A DNA stretch of 64,000 bases from JBCCGE01 sp039029455 (lineage in GTDB: Bacteria; Pseudomonadota; Gammaproteobacteria; Arenicellales; Poriferihabitantaceae): the NCBI GenBank assembly GCA_039029455.1, contig JBCCGE010000005.1, positions 9,334 to 73,333 of the forward strand. The letters run 5' to 3'. The position numbers and the translations under genes are program-made. Under the pieces are notes generated by a model, which did no database searches, was not told where the DNA came from, and saw only the letters and a list, made by a program, of their open reading frames with translations. Shown piece after piece: positions 50,104-58,885 of this stretch. Within the stretch, counting starts at the first letter, position 1, and each line of letters opens with the position of its first letter.

Positions 50104-52365
50104 ATGGCGAAGAAAGCGACAGCAAAGAAGGCAGCTACGAAGAAGACCACTGCCAAGAAGGTCACGAAAAAAGTCACCGCGAAAAAAGCGGCTGCTAAAA
50201 AAACTGCGACCAAGAAAGCGGCAGTTAAAAAAGCGCCGGCTAAAAAAGCAGCGGCAAAGAAAACTACAGCAAAAAAATCATCCACCGCGAAAGCGGCGTC
50301 CAAAAAAGCGGTAGCCAAGAAAACCGCGACAAAGAAAGCAACAACGAAAAAAACCACGAAAAAAGTTACGGCAAAGAAGGCGCCTGTAAAGAAGACACGG
50401 TCGAAAAAACCGACCGCCAAGAAGCAGGCCGAAGTCCAGTCAGCAGAGACGGAAGAGGTCGAGGAACTTGCCGAAGACGGCGACGAGGGCGATGACATTG
50501 AAGGTGTCGAAGATTCTGAGGACATTCCTGATCTGACCAAGGATGCTAAAGCGACTCCGGCCGCGCCGGAGAAAAAGCAGTCGGATCTTAAAAATCTGGT
50601 ATTGAAAGGCAAGGCGCAGGGCTTCCTGACCTATGCCGAGATCAACGACCATCTGCCTGAGAACATGCACGACACCGACCAGATCGAGGTCGTCGTGAAC
50701 ATGATCAACGATATGGGTATCGAGGTTGTCGACAAGGCGCCGGATACAGACAACATTCAGCTCAAGCGCGACAACCCAGAGGATCAGGAAGTTGCAGAGG
50801 AGGTCACCGCTGCGTTGAAAACCGCGGTTGAAAGCGAATTCGGCCGAACCACCGATCCGGTTCGCATGTACATGCGGGAGATGGGAACGGTGGAGCTGCT
50901 GACGCGCGAGGACGAAATTGCGCTGGCCAAACGAATTGAGGCGGGCAACCGTCAGGTGGCTCAGGCGGTTGCATTGACTCCAGTTGCGATTCGTACCCTG
51001 ATCAATATGTGCGACGCCATCGATGCCGGTGAAATGAAGCTCACCGATATGGTGGTCGACTTTATGGAACTGGATGCTCTGGACGACGAGACTGTAGCGA
51101 TTCCCGGCGAGCCGGGTCAGAATGCGGCTGAGGAAGAAGAGTCGCCAAGTGGTCCGGATCCTGAAGATGCGGTCGTACGATTCAAACGCATGCGCCGTGC
51201 CTGGAAATCGTTGGAAATGGCCATCGAAAAGCATGGCATGGGAAGTAAGCAGGTCGCGAAGAATCGACAAAAGCTTGGTGACGAGCTATTGCAGATCAAA
51301 TTTGTCCCAGCGAAGTTTGAAATCATCGCGAACACTCTACGTCGAACGATGGATGAAATTCGAACCTCAGAGCGTCGAATTGCTCAATACTGCGTGACTT
51401 ACGGTAAGGTTCCAAGAAAACGATTCACCGAACATTTCACCAACCATGAGGAAAACGTAAACTGGTTTGATGACCTGATCAAGGCCAGTTCATCGGAAGG
51501 CGATCGACTCGAGCTGTATCGGGAAAACATTGATGAGTTATGCCAGCACATTAAAAAGCAGGAAGACTATTCCGGACTGGTGCTGAAAGACATCAAGGCC
51601 TTAAGCCGTCAGTTGTCCATCGGCGAAGCGAAGGCCCGACGTGCGAAGAAAGAAATGGTTGAAGCCAACCTTCGACTGGTTATCTCTATCGCCAAAAAGT
51701 ACACCAACCGCGGCTTGCAGTTTCTCGATCTGATTCAGGAAGGTAATATCGGCCTTATGAAAGCCGTCGATAAATTTGAATATCGACGCGGCTACAAGTT
51801 CTCGACCTATGCTACCTGGTGGATTCGACAGGCGATTACGCGATCAATTGCGGATCAGGCTAGAACCATTCGTATTCCGGTTCACATGATTGAAACCATC
51901 AACAAGCTGAATCGAGTATCGCGTCAAATTCTTCAGGAGAAAGGTCGCGAAGCGTTGCCGGAAGAGCTGGCGGAGCGAATGGAGTTGTCAGAGGACAAAG
52001 TCCGCAAGGTGTTAAAGATTGCCAAAGAGCCGATCTCCATGGAGATGCCCATTGGGGATGACGAAGACTCCCATCTGGGTGACTTCATTGAGGACAAGAA
52101 CATCAAGGCGCCGATTGAGATCGCGACCAGTTCAGGACTCAAGAATGCCACTCACGAAATTCTGGATTCGCTCACTGAACGTGAGGCCAAGGTTCTGCAG
52201 ATGCGCTTCGGTATCGGTATGAACACCGACCACACGCTGGAAGAAGTGGGTAAGCAGTTCGATGTTACCCGTGAGCGTATTCGTCAGATCGAGGCCAAAG
52301 CGCTGCGTAAGCTGAGACATCCGAGTCGTTCAGATCATCTCAGAAGCTTTCTGGATAACAACTAA
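50104..52365 (+). CDS. rpoD: Housekeeping sigma factor RpoD with histone-H1-like N-terminal extension
   Basis: 753 aa, against 613 in E. coli. Residues 1-107 are almost only Lys, Ala, Thr and Val in [12 protein letters not shown] repeats. Residues 109-142 are acidic ([15 protein letters not shown]). Region 1.1 begins near 160 ([20 protein letters not shown]). Region 2 is present with [18 protein letters not shown] and region 4 with [20 protein letters not shown]; the nonconserved region between 1.2 and 2 is also there. It directs RNA polymerase to most promoters. The core is standard; the basic tail is the unusual part (see findings). The ATG at 50104 is the only start that keeps the tail. 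Confidence 0.95.
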   Translation: MAKKATAKKAATKKTTAKKVTKKVTAKKAAAKKTATKKAAVKKAPAKKAAAKKTTAKKSSTAKAASKKAVAKKTATKKATTKKTTKKVTAKKAPVKKTRSKKPTAKKQAEVQSAETEEVEELAEDGDEGDDIEGVEDSEDIPDLTKDAKATPAAPEKKQSDLKNLVLKGKAQGFLTYAEINDHLPENMHDTDQIEVVVNMINDMGIEVVDKAPDTDNIQLKRDNPEDQEVAEEVTAALKTAVESEFGRTTDPVRMYMREMGTVELLTREDEIALAKRIEAGNRQVAQAVALTPVAIRTLINMCDAIDAGEMKLTDMVVDFMELDALDDETVAIPGEPGQNAAEEEESPSGPDPEDAVVRFKRMRRAWKSLEMAIEKHGMGSKQVAKNRQKLGDELLQIKFVPAKFEIIANTLRRTMDEIRTSERRIAQYCVTYGKVPRKRFTEHFTNHEENVNWFDDLIKASSSEGDRLELYRENIDELCQHIKKQEDYSGLVLKDIKALSRQLSIGEAKARRAKKEMVEANLRLVISIAKKYTNRGLQFLDLIQEGNIGLMKAVDKFEYRRGYKFSTYATWWIRQAITRSIADQARTIRIPVHMIETINKLNRVSRQILQEKGREALPEELAERMELSEDKVRKVLKIAKEPISMEMPIGDDEDSHLGDFIEDKNIKAPIEIATSSGLKNATHEILDSLTEREAKVLQMRFGIGMNTDHTLEEVGKQFDVTRERIRQIEAKALRKLRHPSRSDHLRSFLDNN

Positions 52366-52376
52366 CAGTTTTTGAC

Positions 52377-52404
52377 TTGGGGACAGACTTAAGTTTGTCC
52401 CCAA
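52377..52404. terminator. 28-bp palindrome after rpoD
   Basis: TTGGGGACAGACTTAAGTTTGTCCCCAA is almost perfectly symmetrical (one mispaired position in each arm). It begins 11 bp after the rpoD stop and would fold as a strong hairpin in RNA, but lacks a proper U-tract. It may end rpoD transcription or be a short dispersed palindromic element. Confidence 0.55.
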
Positions 52405-52433
52405 ACTAAAGCTCTGTCTCTATATGTTTATTA

Positions 52434-52450
52434 GCATCCTGTCAGGATGC
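52434..52450. repeat. Short perfect inverted repeat before the tRNA
   Basis: GCATCCTG and CAGGATGC are exact inverted 8-mers around a single T. It lies about 40 bp upstream of the tRNA gene. Operator or hairpin; function unknown. Confidence 0.5.
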
Positions 52451-52491
52451 CAATGAACGAAACAAGCGGTAAAATCCGCATCCCTCCTAAA

Positions 52492-52568
52492 GGGCCTGTA
52501 GCTCAGTTGGTTAGAGCAGTGGACTCATAATCCATTGGTCGTAGGTTCAAGTCCTACCGGGCCCACCA
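52492..52568 (+). tRNA. ileX: tRNA with CAU anticodon, probably tRNA-Ile2 (ileX type)
   Basis: 77 nt including an encoded CCA. The acceptor stem GGGCCTG pairs with CGGGCCC (one T-G pair), the D arm is GCTCAGTTGGTTAGAGC, the anticodon arm is TGGACTCATAATCCA with CAT in the loop, and the T arm is GTAGGTTCAAGTCCTAC. A CAU anticodon can be Met or lysidine-modified Ile. Position directly after rpoD matches ileX in E. coli, and the sequence looks closer to Ile2 than to elongator Met, but identity is inferred. Its 3' part is repeated at 61480-61527, so it is the insertion site of the island. Confidence 0.9.
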
Positions 52569-52571
52569 TTT
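52524..52571 (+). repeat. attL-like direct repeat in the tRNA 3' part
   Basis: 48 bp from the anticodon loop to 3 bp beyond the CCA end. Matches 61480-61527 in direct orientation with a single mismatch (C at 52540, A at 61496). Site-specific integration by a tyrosine recombinase into a tRNA 3' end leaves exactly this pair. Confidence 0.85.
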
Positions 52572-52608
52572 CTTAGTGGTGCATTCAGCCTCCATTTGTG
52601 ACAGCTAA

Positions 52609-54339
52609 TTAGTCAATCAGCCCCGCTTTTCTATAGCCCTCCAACCAGTGCTCTGCATCTTCAGGATGTTTGCATAATCTTGCATGGGAGTTGGCATAAA
52701 AAGTGAAATCCGATTCTGGGGGCCGCTCCTTTTCGAAGAGAGCTGCCGCCTCTTGGGCCTTATCCATATTTCCCAGCTGAGCATGGCAGGCCGCCAGGTG
52801 GGTATACATGTGTACAGGTGGGTTTTTCCAGCGAAGATAGAGTTCGATGGCATCGTCGTATGTGCCCAGCACGTACGTTGCTTCTGCCAGAGCTTCCAAC
52901 CAGTGATCTGGTGCCAGGGGATCATGGGCCAATGCATTTTTAATGATTTGAATTCCCCGTTCATGGTCACCGCAGTAGTTGGTATAGATACCGTGATTGA
53001 GAAGCAACCATAAGTCATTGGGATTAATTGTTAATGATCTATCAATATGAATTTTAGCCAGATCGTGTTGGCCACAAATGAGATATACGTGCCCCGCGCT
53101 CGTTTGCACGAAGTGATCATTTTCTGCCAGCTCCAATGCTTTCTCTATTTTTTCAACGGCGGTAATGGTGGGGTCTTCGCCAATGGGGCTGAAGGTAAAG
53201 ACGCTGTACGCATGGATAAACGCAATCATACTGTACGCATGAGCGGACTCTGGATCGAGTTCCAATGCCTTATCAAGAAGGTCCAGCATTTCCGGGACAT
53301 TGTGACTGGTATGGTTCTCCAACCAGCGTGCACGAAGGACGTATTCATAAGCAGACAGGTTCCCCTGGGATTTTTGATTGCTCACCTCAATTAGCGCTTG
53401 CGACAATCTCAATGGTAGTACCGTAACAATGGATTTGGTGATTTCATCCTGCAGGTTGAAAATGTCTTCTAACTCCCTGTCATATCGTTCTGCCCATATA
53501 TGACTGCCACTGGTAGCTTCAATTAGTTGAACCGTAATTCGAACACGCTGACCTGATCTGCGAACGCTTCCTTCAACGACGTAATCTATACCCAAGTCTT
53601 CGGCAATTTTCTGGATTTTCGTAGATTTTCCCTTATAGGAAAATGACGAATTTCTTGCAATTACAAACAACTCATCGAATCGGCAGAGCTCTGTAATAAT
53701 GTCTTCACTGATGCCGTCCGAAAAATACTCCTGTTCCGGATCGCCGGACATGTTTGTAAAAGCCAGTACAGCGATGGATGGCCTTTTATGTTCACCAGGG
53801 AATGATGATTTTGCACGTGAAGGGTCCGCTGCACCTAACCATTGCCATACACGAACCGGACGATCTATATTTTTGAGTTGCTGTTCCCCCAAATCTTTAA
53901 ACTCCATGTCTCTCTTACCAGTCAGGCTTTGGTAGACGATATCGGATATGCACACGGCTCCGGTTGATGCCAGGGACTCCAGTCTAGCAGCTACATTGAC
54001 CCCATCACCGTAAATGTCACTCCCATCAATAATGACATCACCCAGATTTACCCCTATTCGTAATTGAATTGGCCCGTCTTCCGCGGCTGTATTCTGTTGG
54101 ATCGCTATCGCGCTCTGCACTGCAGCGACAACGGAAGAGAATTCGACCAACACTCCATCACCCATCAATTTAACAATTCGGCCTCCATGAGCTTCTATTA
54201 AAGGGTCAAGAACTATCTTTCTATGCTTTTTGAGAGATTCCATAGTGGCAGACTCATCTTTTGCCATCATGGATGAAAAGCCAACAACATCGGCGGCAAG
54301 AATAGCTGAGAGTCTTCGGTTGGAGGTTTCTGTATTCAA
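52609..54339 (-). CDS. Class III adenylate/guanylate cyclase with TolB-like and TPR regions
   Basis: 576 aa. The N-terminal cyclase domain (about residues 8-170) has ILAADVVGFSSMM (metal Asp), KLMGDGVLVEFSS (second Asp) and IYGDGVNVAARLESLA with the transition-state Asn and Arg, so it looks active. Residues 190-310 are a TolB/FlgO-like segment (SIAVLAFTNMSGDPEQEYFS, YVVEGSVRRSGQRVRITVQL). The rest are TPRs. No membrane helix seen. The start codon is TTG at 54339, as the family start is NRRLSAILAADV. cAMP is the likely product. Closest gene to the tRNA junction. Confidence 0.85.
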   Translation of the reverse strand: MNTETSNRRLSAILAADVVGFSSMMAKDESATMESLKKHRKIVLDPLIEAHGGRIVKLMGDGVLVEFSSVVAAVQSAIAIQQNTAAEDGPIQLRIGVNLGDVIIDGSDIYGDGVNVAARLESLASTGAVCISDIVYQSLTGKRDMEFKDLGEQQLKNIDRPVRVWQWLGAADPSRAKSSFPGEHKRPSIAVLAFTNMSGDPEQEYFSDGISEDIITELCRFDELFVIARNSSFSYKGKSTKIQKIAEDLGIDYVVEGSVRRSGQRVRITVQLIEATSGSHIWAERYDRELEDIFNLQDEITKSIVTVLPLRLSQALIEVSNQKSQGNLSAYEYVLRARWLENHTSHNVPEMLDLLDKALELDPESAHAYSMIAFIHAYSVFTFSPIGEDPTITAVEKIEKALELAENDHFVQTSAGHVYLICGQHDLAKIHIDRSLTINPNDLWLLLNHGIYTNYCGDHERGIQIIKNALAHDPLAPDHWLEALAEATYVLGTYDDAIELYLRWKNPPVHMYTHLAACHAQLGNMDKAQEAAALFEKERPPESDFTFYANSHARLCKHPEDAEHWLEGYRKAGLID

Positions 54340-54491
54340 AACTGTAATCTCATCATTCAGTCCAGTTTACCTAAACTTCGTCTGCGGTGAGTAGAAAAAG
54401 AATCGGTCCCCTTGACCTTCCCCCTGAAAACAGTACCGAATTAAGTTAGAGAATTCTGGCAAAATGAATCCTGAAGAGGAGGAGAATTGCC

Positions 54492-54758
54492 ATGAAGAAG
54501 ACGAAGTTCACAGAAGAGCAGATTACGTTTGCCTTACGCCAGGCGGAGACAGGAACGAGGGTGGCTGAAGTATGTCGCAAGCTCGGCATCTCAGAAGCGA
54601 CTTTTTATAACTGGAAGAAAAAGTACGGCGGATTGGGTGTTTCAGAGCTGCGCCGGTTGAAGCAGTTGGAAGAGGAGAATCGTAAGCTTAAGCAGTTGGT
54701 TGCCGACTTATCGCTCGACAAGCAAATGCTTCAAGACGTCATCACAAAAAAGCTCTGA
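54492..54758 (+). CDS. IS3-family transposase OrfA (IS-A)
   Basis: 88 aa. Helix-turn-helix DNA-binding domain (EEQITFALRQAETGTRVAEV, then LGISEATFYNWKKKYGG) followed by a leucine zipper-like coiled coil (LKQLEEENRKLKQLVADL), typical of IS3 OrfA. The ribosome site GAGGAGGAG stands before the ATG. The heptamer AAAAAAG at 54746-54752 near its end is the standard signal for -1 frameshifting into OrfB. Confidence 0.9.
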   Translation: MKKTKFTEEQITFALRQAETGTRVAEVCRKLGISEATFYNWKKKYGGLGVSELRRLKQLEEENRKLKQLVADLSLDKQMLQDVITKKL

Positions 54759-55600
54759 AGCCAGCAAAGAAGCGAGAATTAGTCGACTGGCTGAGGACGG
54801 CATACAGAGCATCACTAAGGCGTTCGTGTTCACTGTTAAATTTGAGTCGAACAGTTTATCGGTATCGATCGACTCGCGGTAGAGACGATGCACTGCGAAA
54901 TCGAATGAGAGAGATTGCGTGCACGCGAGTACGATATGGGTGCCCACGCATTCACACGTTACTGCGACGCGAAGGCTGGATGATCAATCACAAGAAAACC
55001 CATCGGATTTATTGCGAAGAAGGCCTGAATTTACGGTCAAAGAGACCTCGCCGTCGTGTGGCAGCGGCACATCGTCATGAGCGGCCAGAATTAACCATGC
55101 AAGATCAGTGTTGGAGCATGGATTTCGTATCTGACGAGCTGTTTAACGGGCGCAGAATCCGAGCGTTAACTGTAGTGGATAATTTTAGTCGAGAATGTTT
55201 AGCGATCACGGTTGGCCAGAATATAAGAGGAGACCAAGTTGCTGAGGTTATGGAAGGATTGAAACGAATGGATGGCCGAAGACCTGAACGGATTCAGGTT
55301 GATAATGGCAGCGAATTTATTTCCAAAGCATTGGACAAATCGGCCTATGAGAACTAGGTCACGTTAGACTTCTCGAGACCAGGAAAACCAACGGATAATC
55401 CGTTTATCGAATCATTCAATGGAAGCTTTCGTGACGAATGCTTGAACACAAATTGGTTCTTGTCACTAGACGATGCAAAAGAGAAGATAGAAGCTTGGCG
55501 GATCGATTACAATGAGTATCGGCCGCATTCATCGTTGGCAAATCTCACGCCTAAGGAGTTTTGTCAGCAACAACCCAATAGCCAGAAATCTACAATTTAG
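54752..55600 (+). pseudogene. IS3-family transposase OrfB (IS-A), interrupted by an amber codon
   Basis: Read in the -1 frame after the slippery heptamer. HTH_21 and integrase-core (DDE) domains are present: QCWSMDFVSDELFNGR holds the first Asp, IQVDNGSEFISKALD the second, and [17 protein letters not shown] the Glu. A TAG at 55355-55357 (after SAYEN) splits the second Asp from the Glu. The frame then continues to 55600 with normal family sequence ([14 protein letters not shown]). Without suppression the transposase lacks its catalytic Glu and is inactive. Confidence 0.85.
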
Positions 55601-55642
55601 ATCGGTAGTGAATTTGGGTAAGGATCAATACGGCAGAAATCT

Positions 55643-56050
55643 CTAGTAATGCACTGGACTAATCAGGGGATACTTACACATCGACCAAACCTGGTTAATG
55701 GCTCGAGGAACGCTCAGAGACTCAGGGCGATCCCGGTTCAATCGTCGCTTTGGTTTGATTCTCAGATTGAGCTCCAGCTCACGATAAATACGGTACACGC
55801 GCTTGTGATTCCAGCCGTAGCCTTTAACATTGCGAAGATACAGAAAACACAGGCCGAAGCCCCACCGTTTCTGTACTTGGGTCAACCTCAGCAGCCAGTC
55901 AGCAATCAACGCGTTTTCGTTTGAAAGCTTGGCCTCGTATCGATAACAGGTCTCACTGATGGAAAAAACCTCGCACAGCACTCGGATACTCACATCGTAC
56001 TCGACGCGGCCTCGGTGGGCCATCTCCTTGCGCAGAGACGGCCTTACCAC
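55643..56050 (-). pseudogene. Truncated IS3-family transposase OrfB (IS-B)
   Basis: 135 codons. Starts normally (overlap with orfA) with the HTH_21-type region (RGRVEYDVSIRVLCEVFSIS, GYGWNHKRVYRIYRELEL) and reaches PRAINQVWSM, where the integrase core should begin with the first catalytic Asp. There it breaks into unrelated sequence (CKYPLISPVHY) near 55680. The DDE domain is missing, so it is not functional. Confidence 0.85.
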
Positions 56051-56378
56051 TTTTTTTCGATGGCCTCGCGAGCAATTTCGGCTTTGAGTTTCTCCTCGGC
56101 ATACATCTTCTTGAGACGGGCATTCTCCGCCTCAAGCTCCTTCATTCGTTTCATTAAGGAGGCGTCCATGCCGCCAAATTTGGAGTGCCATTTGTAGAAC
56201 ATCGCTTGACTCATGCCATGCTCGCGGCACAAATCCGCAACCGCAACTCCTTCTTCGTTTTGTTTAAGAATCGCCAGTATCTGACTGTCTGAATATCGTG
56301 ATTTACGCATAGAAAATTCTCCTGATTGGATTGTAAGAATTTTCTACTTAAAACTCCTGCTAATATTTGGGGGGATTA
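55680..56378 (-). mobile_element. Truncated IS3-family insertion sequence (IS-B)
   Basis: Left half of an IS3-type element on the minus strand, with orfA, the start of orfB and an upstream end rich in G/C runs (AATCCCCCCAAATATTAG on the minus strand). The other end is lost at the junction near 55680. Between this and IS-A lie about 50 bp of unassigned sequence. Boundaries approximate. Confidence 0.65.
56044..56310 (-). CDS. IS3-family transposase OrfA (IS-B)
   Basis: 88 aa. HTH domain (SDSQILAILKQNEEGVAVAD, LCREHGMSQAMFYKWHSKFG) and coiled coil (MKELEAENARLKKMYAEEKL). It belongs to a different IS3 subgroup from IS-A OrfA by sequence. Intact reading frame, but its partner OrfB is truncated. 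ATG at 56310. Confidence 0.88.
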   Translation of the reverse strand: MRKSRYSDSQILAILKQNEEGVAVADLCREHGMSQAMFYKWHSKFGGMDASLMKRMKELEAENARLKKMYAEEKLKAEIAREAIEKKW

Positions 56379-56383
56379 CGCCT

Positions 56384-56677
56384 TCAGCAGGGCCATTCAT
56401 CTCTAAACATCTTTGGCACAGAAAGAACTTAGTCGCTTCTTTCAATGTAAGTGCATTGGATGCTAAATCGGCGGCCTCTCCAAAATTCGATTCTGTGTCA
56501 AACCCTAGTGAAAATCCTAGACGTTTTACCTGAGGGTGAAAACGTGTTTGAAAAGAGTGCGAGAGCTGATTAACAAATTATCGAATCATTGAATTTACCT
56601 TATCGATATTTTGCAGTTGTAGCATTCAAGAAGCAGTCGATAACATAGCCTCAATCAAAAATACTGCAAATAAACTT
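56384..56677. other. Intergenic stretch right of IS-B
   Basis: About 290 bp, AT-rich. No reading frame, RNA or repeat could be supported. It probably includes the promoter of the ABM gene. Confidence 0.4.
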
Positions 56678-56968
56678 ATGATTGGCGTGATTTTAGATCT
56701 GTCCGTCAAGGAAGAACGAATAGACGAATTTATATCGATGATGAAACAGATTCTTCCCGAAACTAGGGCGTATGAAGGTTGCCATGAGTTCAATATATGG
56801 ATCGATCAAATGAACGAGGGCCGCGTGTTACTGAACGAAATTTGGGATAGTCAGGAAAAGCATCAGGCGTATCTGGGCTGGAGGGAAGAGACTGGTGTTC
56901 TGCAGAAACTGATTGATATGTTAAATGCTCCACCTGAACCAATGTATTTCAAAATTCTGCCCTCCTAA
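56678..56968 (+). CDS. Antibiotic biosynthesis monooxygenase-like (ABM/YgiN) protein
   Basis: 96 aa dimeric alpha/beta-barrel-type protein. Family features: the N-terminal strand MIGVILDLSVKEERIDEFIS, the middle PETRAYEGCHEFNIWID and NEIWDSQEKHQAYLGWREE. Members include quinol monooxygenases and heme-degrading relatives; many are of unknown role. Stands 76 bp before an NTF2-like gene on the same strand. Small, cytosolic. Confidence 0.8.
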   Translation: MIGVILDLSVKEERIDEFISMMKQILPETRAYEGCHEFNIWIDQMNEGRVLLNEIWDSQEKHQAYLGWREETGVLQKLIDMLNAPPEPMYFKILPS

Positions 56969-57044
56969 TAAAAATTTTCTGCCTCAATATGCTTGTGAAG
57001 TAACGAAAGTGCCCATTCATTTCATATTTATCACTCGTTAGGAA

Positions 57045-57764
57045 ATGAAAATACCCATGAAACTCATCAAAATTTTGGCTATCGCATTATTTTCGGCCGC
57101 TTATCTTACTACTGCCTCTGCAGCCAACAGTCGCGCTAAGGTCATTTATGAGGGCAACAAGGCGAGGGCTGTAGAAGCTGTGCTATCCGCAGCAAATTCA
57201 AAAACTGTTGATATACGTCGCGTAATAGAAGACGGAAATTTCGTGGTCACACATGGGCGCTATTTATCTGACAATGATGCGACTCTTGGTTTCGAAATAT
57301 TCAAATTTGAAGGTGACAAGATCGTTGATAGGGCCAGTAATTTTCAAAAGGACACTGGAGTGAATCCGTCTGGTCGTACTGGGCTGGACGGGCCTTATAT
57401 TGTTGGTGATTTAGATAAGACTGAAAGCAATAAGCGCTTAGTGGAGAGCTATTTCTCTGATGCGTTTTTGAAAGGAGATTTCAGTAACTTCGAAACTTAC
57501 TTTGATGGTGACCACTATATCCAGCACAATCTTGCGATTCCCGATGGTATCAGTGCTTTGTTTGCCTATATCACGGATTTAGCCGACAACGGAGTAACTG
57601 TAAAATTTGAGAAGATTGTTAAAGTAGTTGCAGAGGGAAACTTCGTTCTAATAGTGAGTGAGGCTGTTTATGGTGACCAGCCAACATCGTTTTATGATCT
57701 ATATCATGTGGTAAATGGCAAGATAGCTGAACACTGGGACGTTATCGGACCTCTGAGAGAGTAA
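57045..57764 (+). CDS. Exported NTF2/SnoaL-like protein
   Basis: 239 aa with a signal peptide (IKILAIALFSAAYLTTASA). Two cone-shaped NTF2-like halves can be seen: one at about residues 55-120 (NFVVTHGRYLSDNDATLGFE) and a SnoaL-like one at 125-239 (LVESYFSDAFLKGDFSNFET, YIQHNLAIPDG, and the terminal GKIAEHWDVIGPLRE). SnoaL-like folds act as cyclases, isomerases or ligand-binding proteins; catalysis here is uncertain. Probably periplasmic. It may be read together with the ABM gene before it. Confidence 0.75.
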   Translation: MKIPMKLIKILAIALFSAAYLTTASAANSRAKVIYEGNKARAVEAVLSAANSKTVDIRRVIEDGNFVVTHGRYLSDNDATLGFEIFKFEGDKIVDRASNFQKDTGVNPSGRTGLDGPYIVGDLDKTESNKRLVESYFSDAFLKGDFSNFETYFDGDHYIQHNLAIPDGISALFAYITDLADNGVTVKFEKIVKVVAEGNFVLIVSEAVYGDQPTSFYDLYHVVNGKIAEHWDVIGPLRE

Positions 57765-57865
57765 TGGGAGAAATAGACTAAGCTAAGCATCAGCAGATGC
57801 GGGAAGAAATTTTTGCAACCTTTGAGCTTCCGAATTATCAACAAAATATTTTAGTGAGGGGCAAT

Positions 57866-58801
57866 CTATTTGCTGGCACCCAATTCTAGAGTATTTTCGT
57901 ATTTTGCCGCCGCCTTTTTAAACTGTCCACGCCAATATATGTGACGCGCGGAATGTTGATTTCTTTCATGCCAATAAAGCATTAATTTATATTCTCGGTC
58001 GGGCCAAGGTGATCGACATGTACCAAGACCTTTGCCTGCATAAGAAGATAAATGCGCAGGAAGAGTTGCTATTAGCGGCGTACCCCAGATGTGTCTTAGA
58101 GCACTATCAAAGTCTGGAACTTGAAGCGCAATGTGCCTAGATCGACCCGCTTTCAGCAACGTCTTATCTATCTCGAAACCAGTTTCTGAACCAAGTACGA
58201 CGCGCACGTGTGGTCGTTTGCAATATTCGTCAATATCGCAGTCTTGCATCGGATAAGCGGGATCAAAGTACACTGCATTTTGAAACCTGAACAAGATTCT
58301 CTGCATTAATCCCTCACCTTCAAATCCCTCTTCAGGAAGTAGCGTGAAGTCCACCGCCCCATCTCGAAGTTCTTCTGCTGCTTTCGAGGGCGAGCCAGTA
58401 GGAAAAAATTCAACCCTTAGGTTCGGTGCAAAGGAGATGACAGAGTCAACAAAGTCTTTTAGGACAACCTCCCGTTCGAACATTGTTGCTGCAACCCTGA
58501 GGGTGCGCGTGTCTTTGGTGGGATCGTAACTATCCTTTTCTGTCATCGTCTGCAATTTTCTTAAGACTTCCTTCGCCAGCGGGACTAGTGATTCAGCTCG
58601 TTTGGTTGGTTTAACTCCTTTACCTGAACGAACAAAAAGAGGGTCATCAAAGCGCTTCCGAAGTTGGTCTAGCCAGTAGCTGACTGTGGACTGATTAAGG
58701 TCTAGCGTCTTGCCAGCTGCGCTCAAAGACCCTGCTTCATAGATAGCGAGCAATAACTGAAGCTGGTACCCATCAATGTCAAGGTAATCAGGTTTTTCCA
58801 T
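57866..58801 (-). CDS. LysR-family transcriptional regulator
   Basis: 311 aa. An N-terminal winged HTH (LLLAIYEAGSLSAAGKTLDL, NQSTVSYWLDQLRKRF) precedes a periplasmic-binding-protein-like effector domain (about 95-300). ATG at 58801. Divergent from the PNPOx-like gene at 58886 with an 84-bp gap, the classic arrangement for a LysR protein controlling its neighbour. Effector unknown; possibly linked to the haloalkane dehalogenase substrate (inference). Confidence 0.9.
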   Translation of the reverse strand: MEKPDYLDIDGYQLQLLLAIYEAGSLSAAGKTLDLNQSTVSYWLDQLRKRFDDPLFVRSGKGVKPTKRAESLVPLAKEVLRKLQTMTEKDSYDPTKDTRTLRVAATMFEREVVLKDFVDSVISFAPNLRVEFFPTGSPSKAAEELRDGAVDFTLLPEEGFEGEGLMQRILFRFQNAVYFDPAYPMQDCDIDEYCKRPHVRVVLGSETGFEIDKTLLKAGRSRHIALQVPDFDSALRHIWGTPLIATLPAHLSSYAGKGLGTCRSPWPDREYKLMLYWHERNQHSARHIYWRGQFKKAAAKYENTLELGASK

Positions 58802-58885
58802 AGTAGTGATTTACATATTGGGATTTACGATAGTTTATATGATGTATAGATTGCTGAAATCCGAAATTAGTCAAACTGCGGTTTT

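Larger units (their letters stand above)
54413..55627 (+). mobile_element. Decayed IS3-family insertion sequence (IS-A)
   Basis: About 1.2 kb. Imperfect terminal inverted repeats are visible: TGACCTTCCCCCTGAAAAC on the left and, reading inward from the right, TGATCCTTACCCAAATTCAC. It holds orfA, an A-AAA-AAG frameshift heptamer and orfB with a premature amber stop. Exact ends and target duplication not established. Confidence 0.75.

Noticed and set aside
50104..50425. Possible separate H1-like gene fused by a missed frameshift
   Set aside because: The Lys/Ala stretch runs in one frame without interruption into the acidic linker and region 1.1; no stop or shift is needed.
50064..50612. 182-codon minus-strand frame opposite the start of rpoD, rich in Phe, Ala and Val
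   Set aside because: It is the mirror of the Lys/Ala repeat DNA (AAG/GCG codons read backward). It has no independent similarity and no ribosome site.
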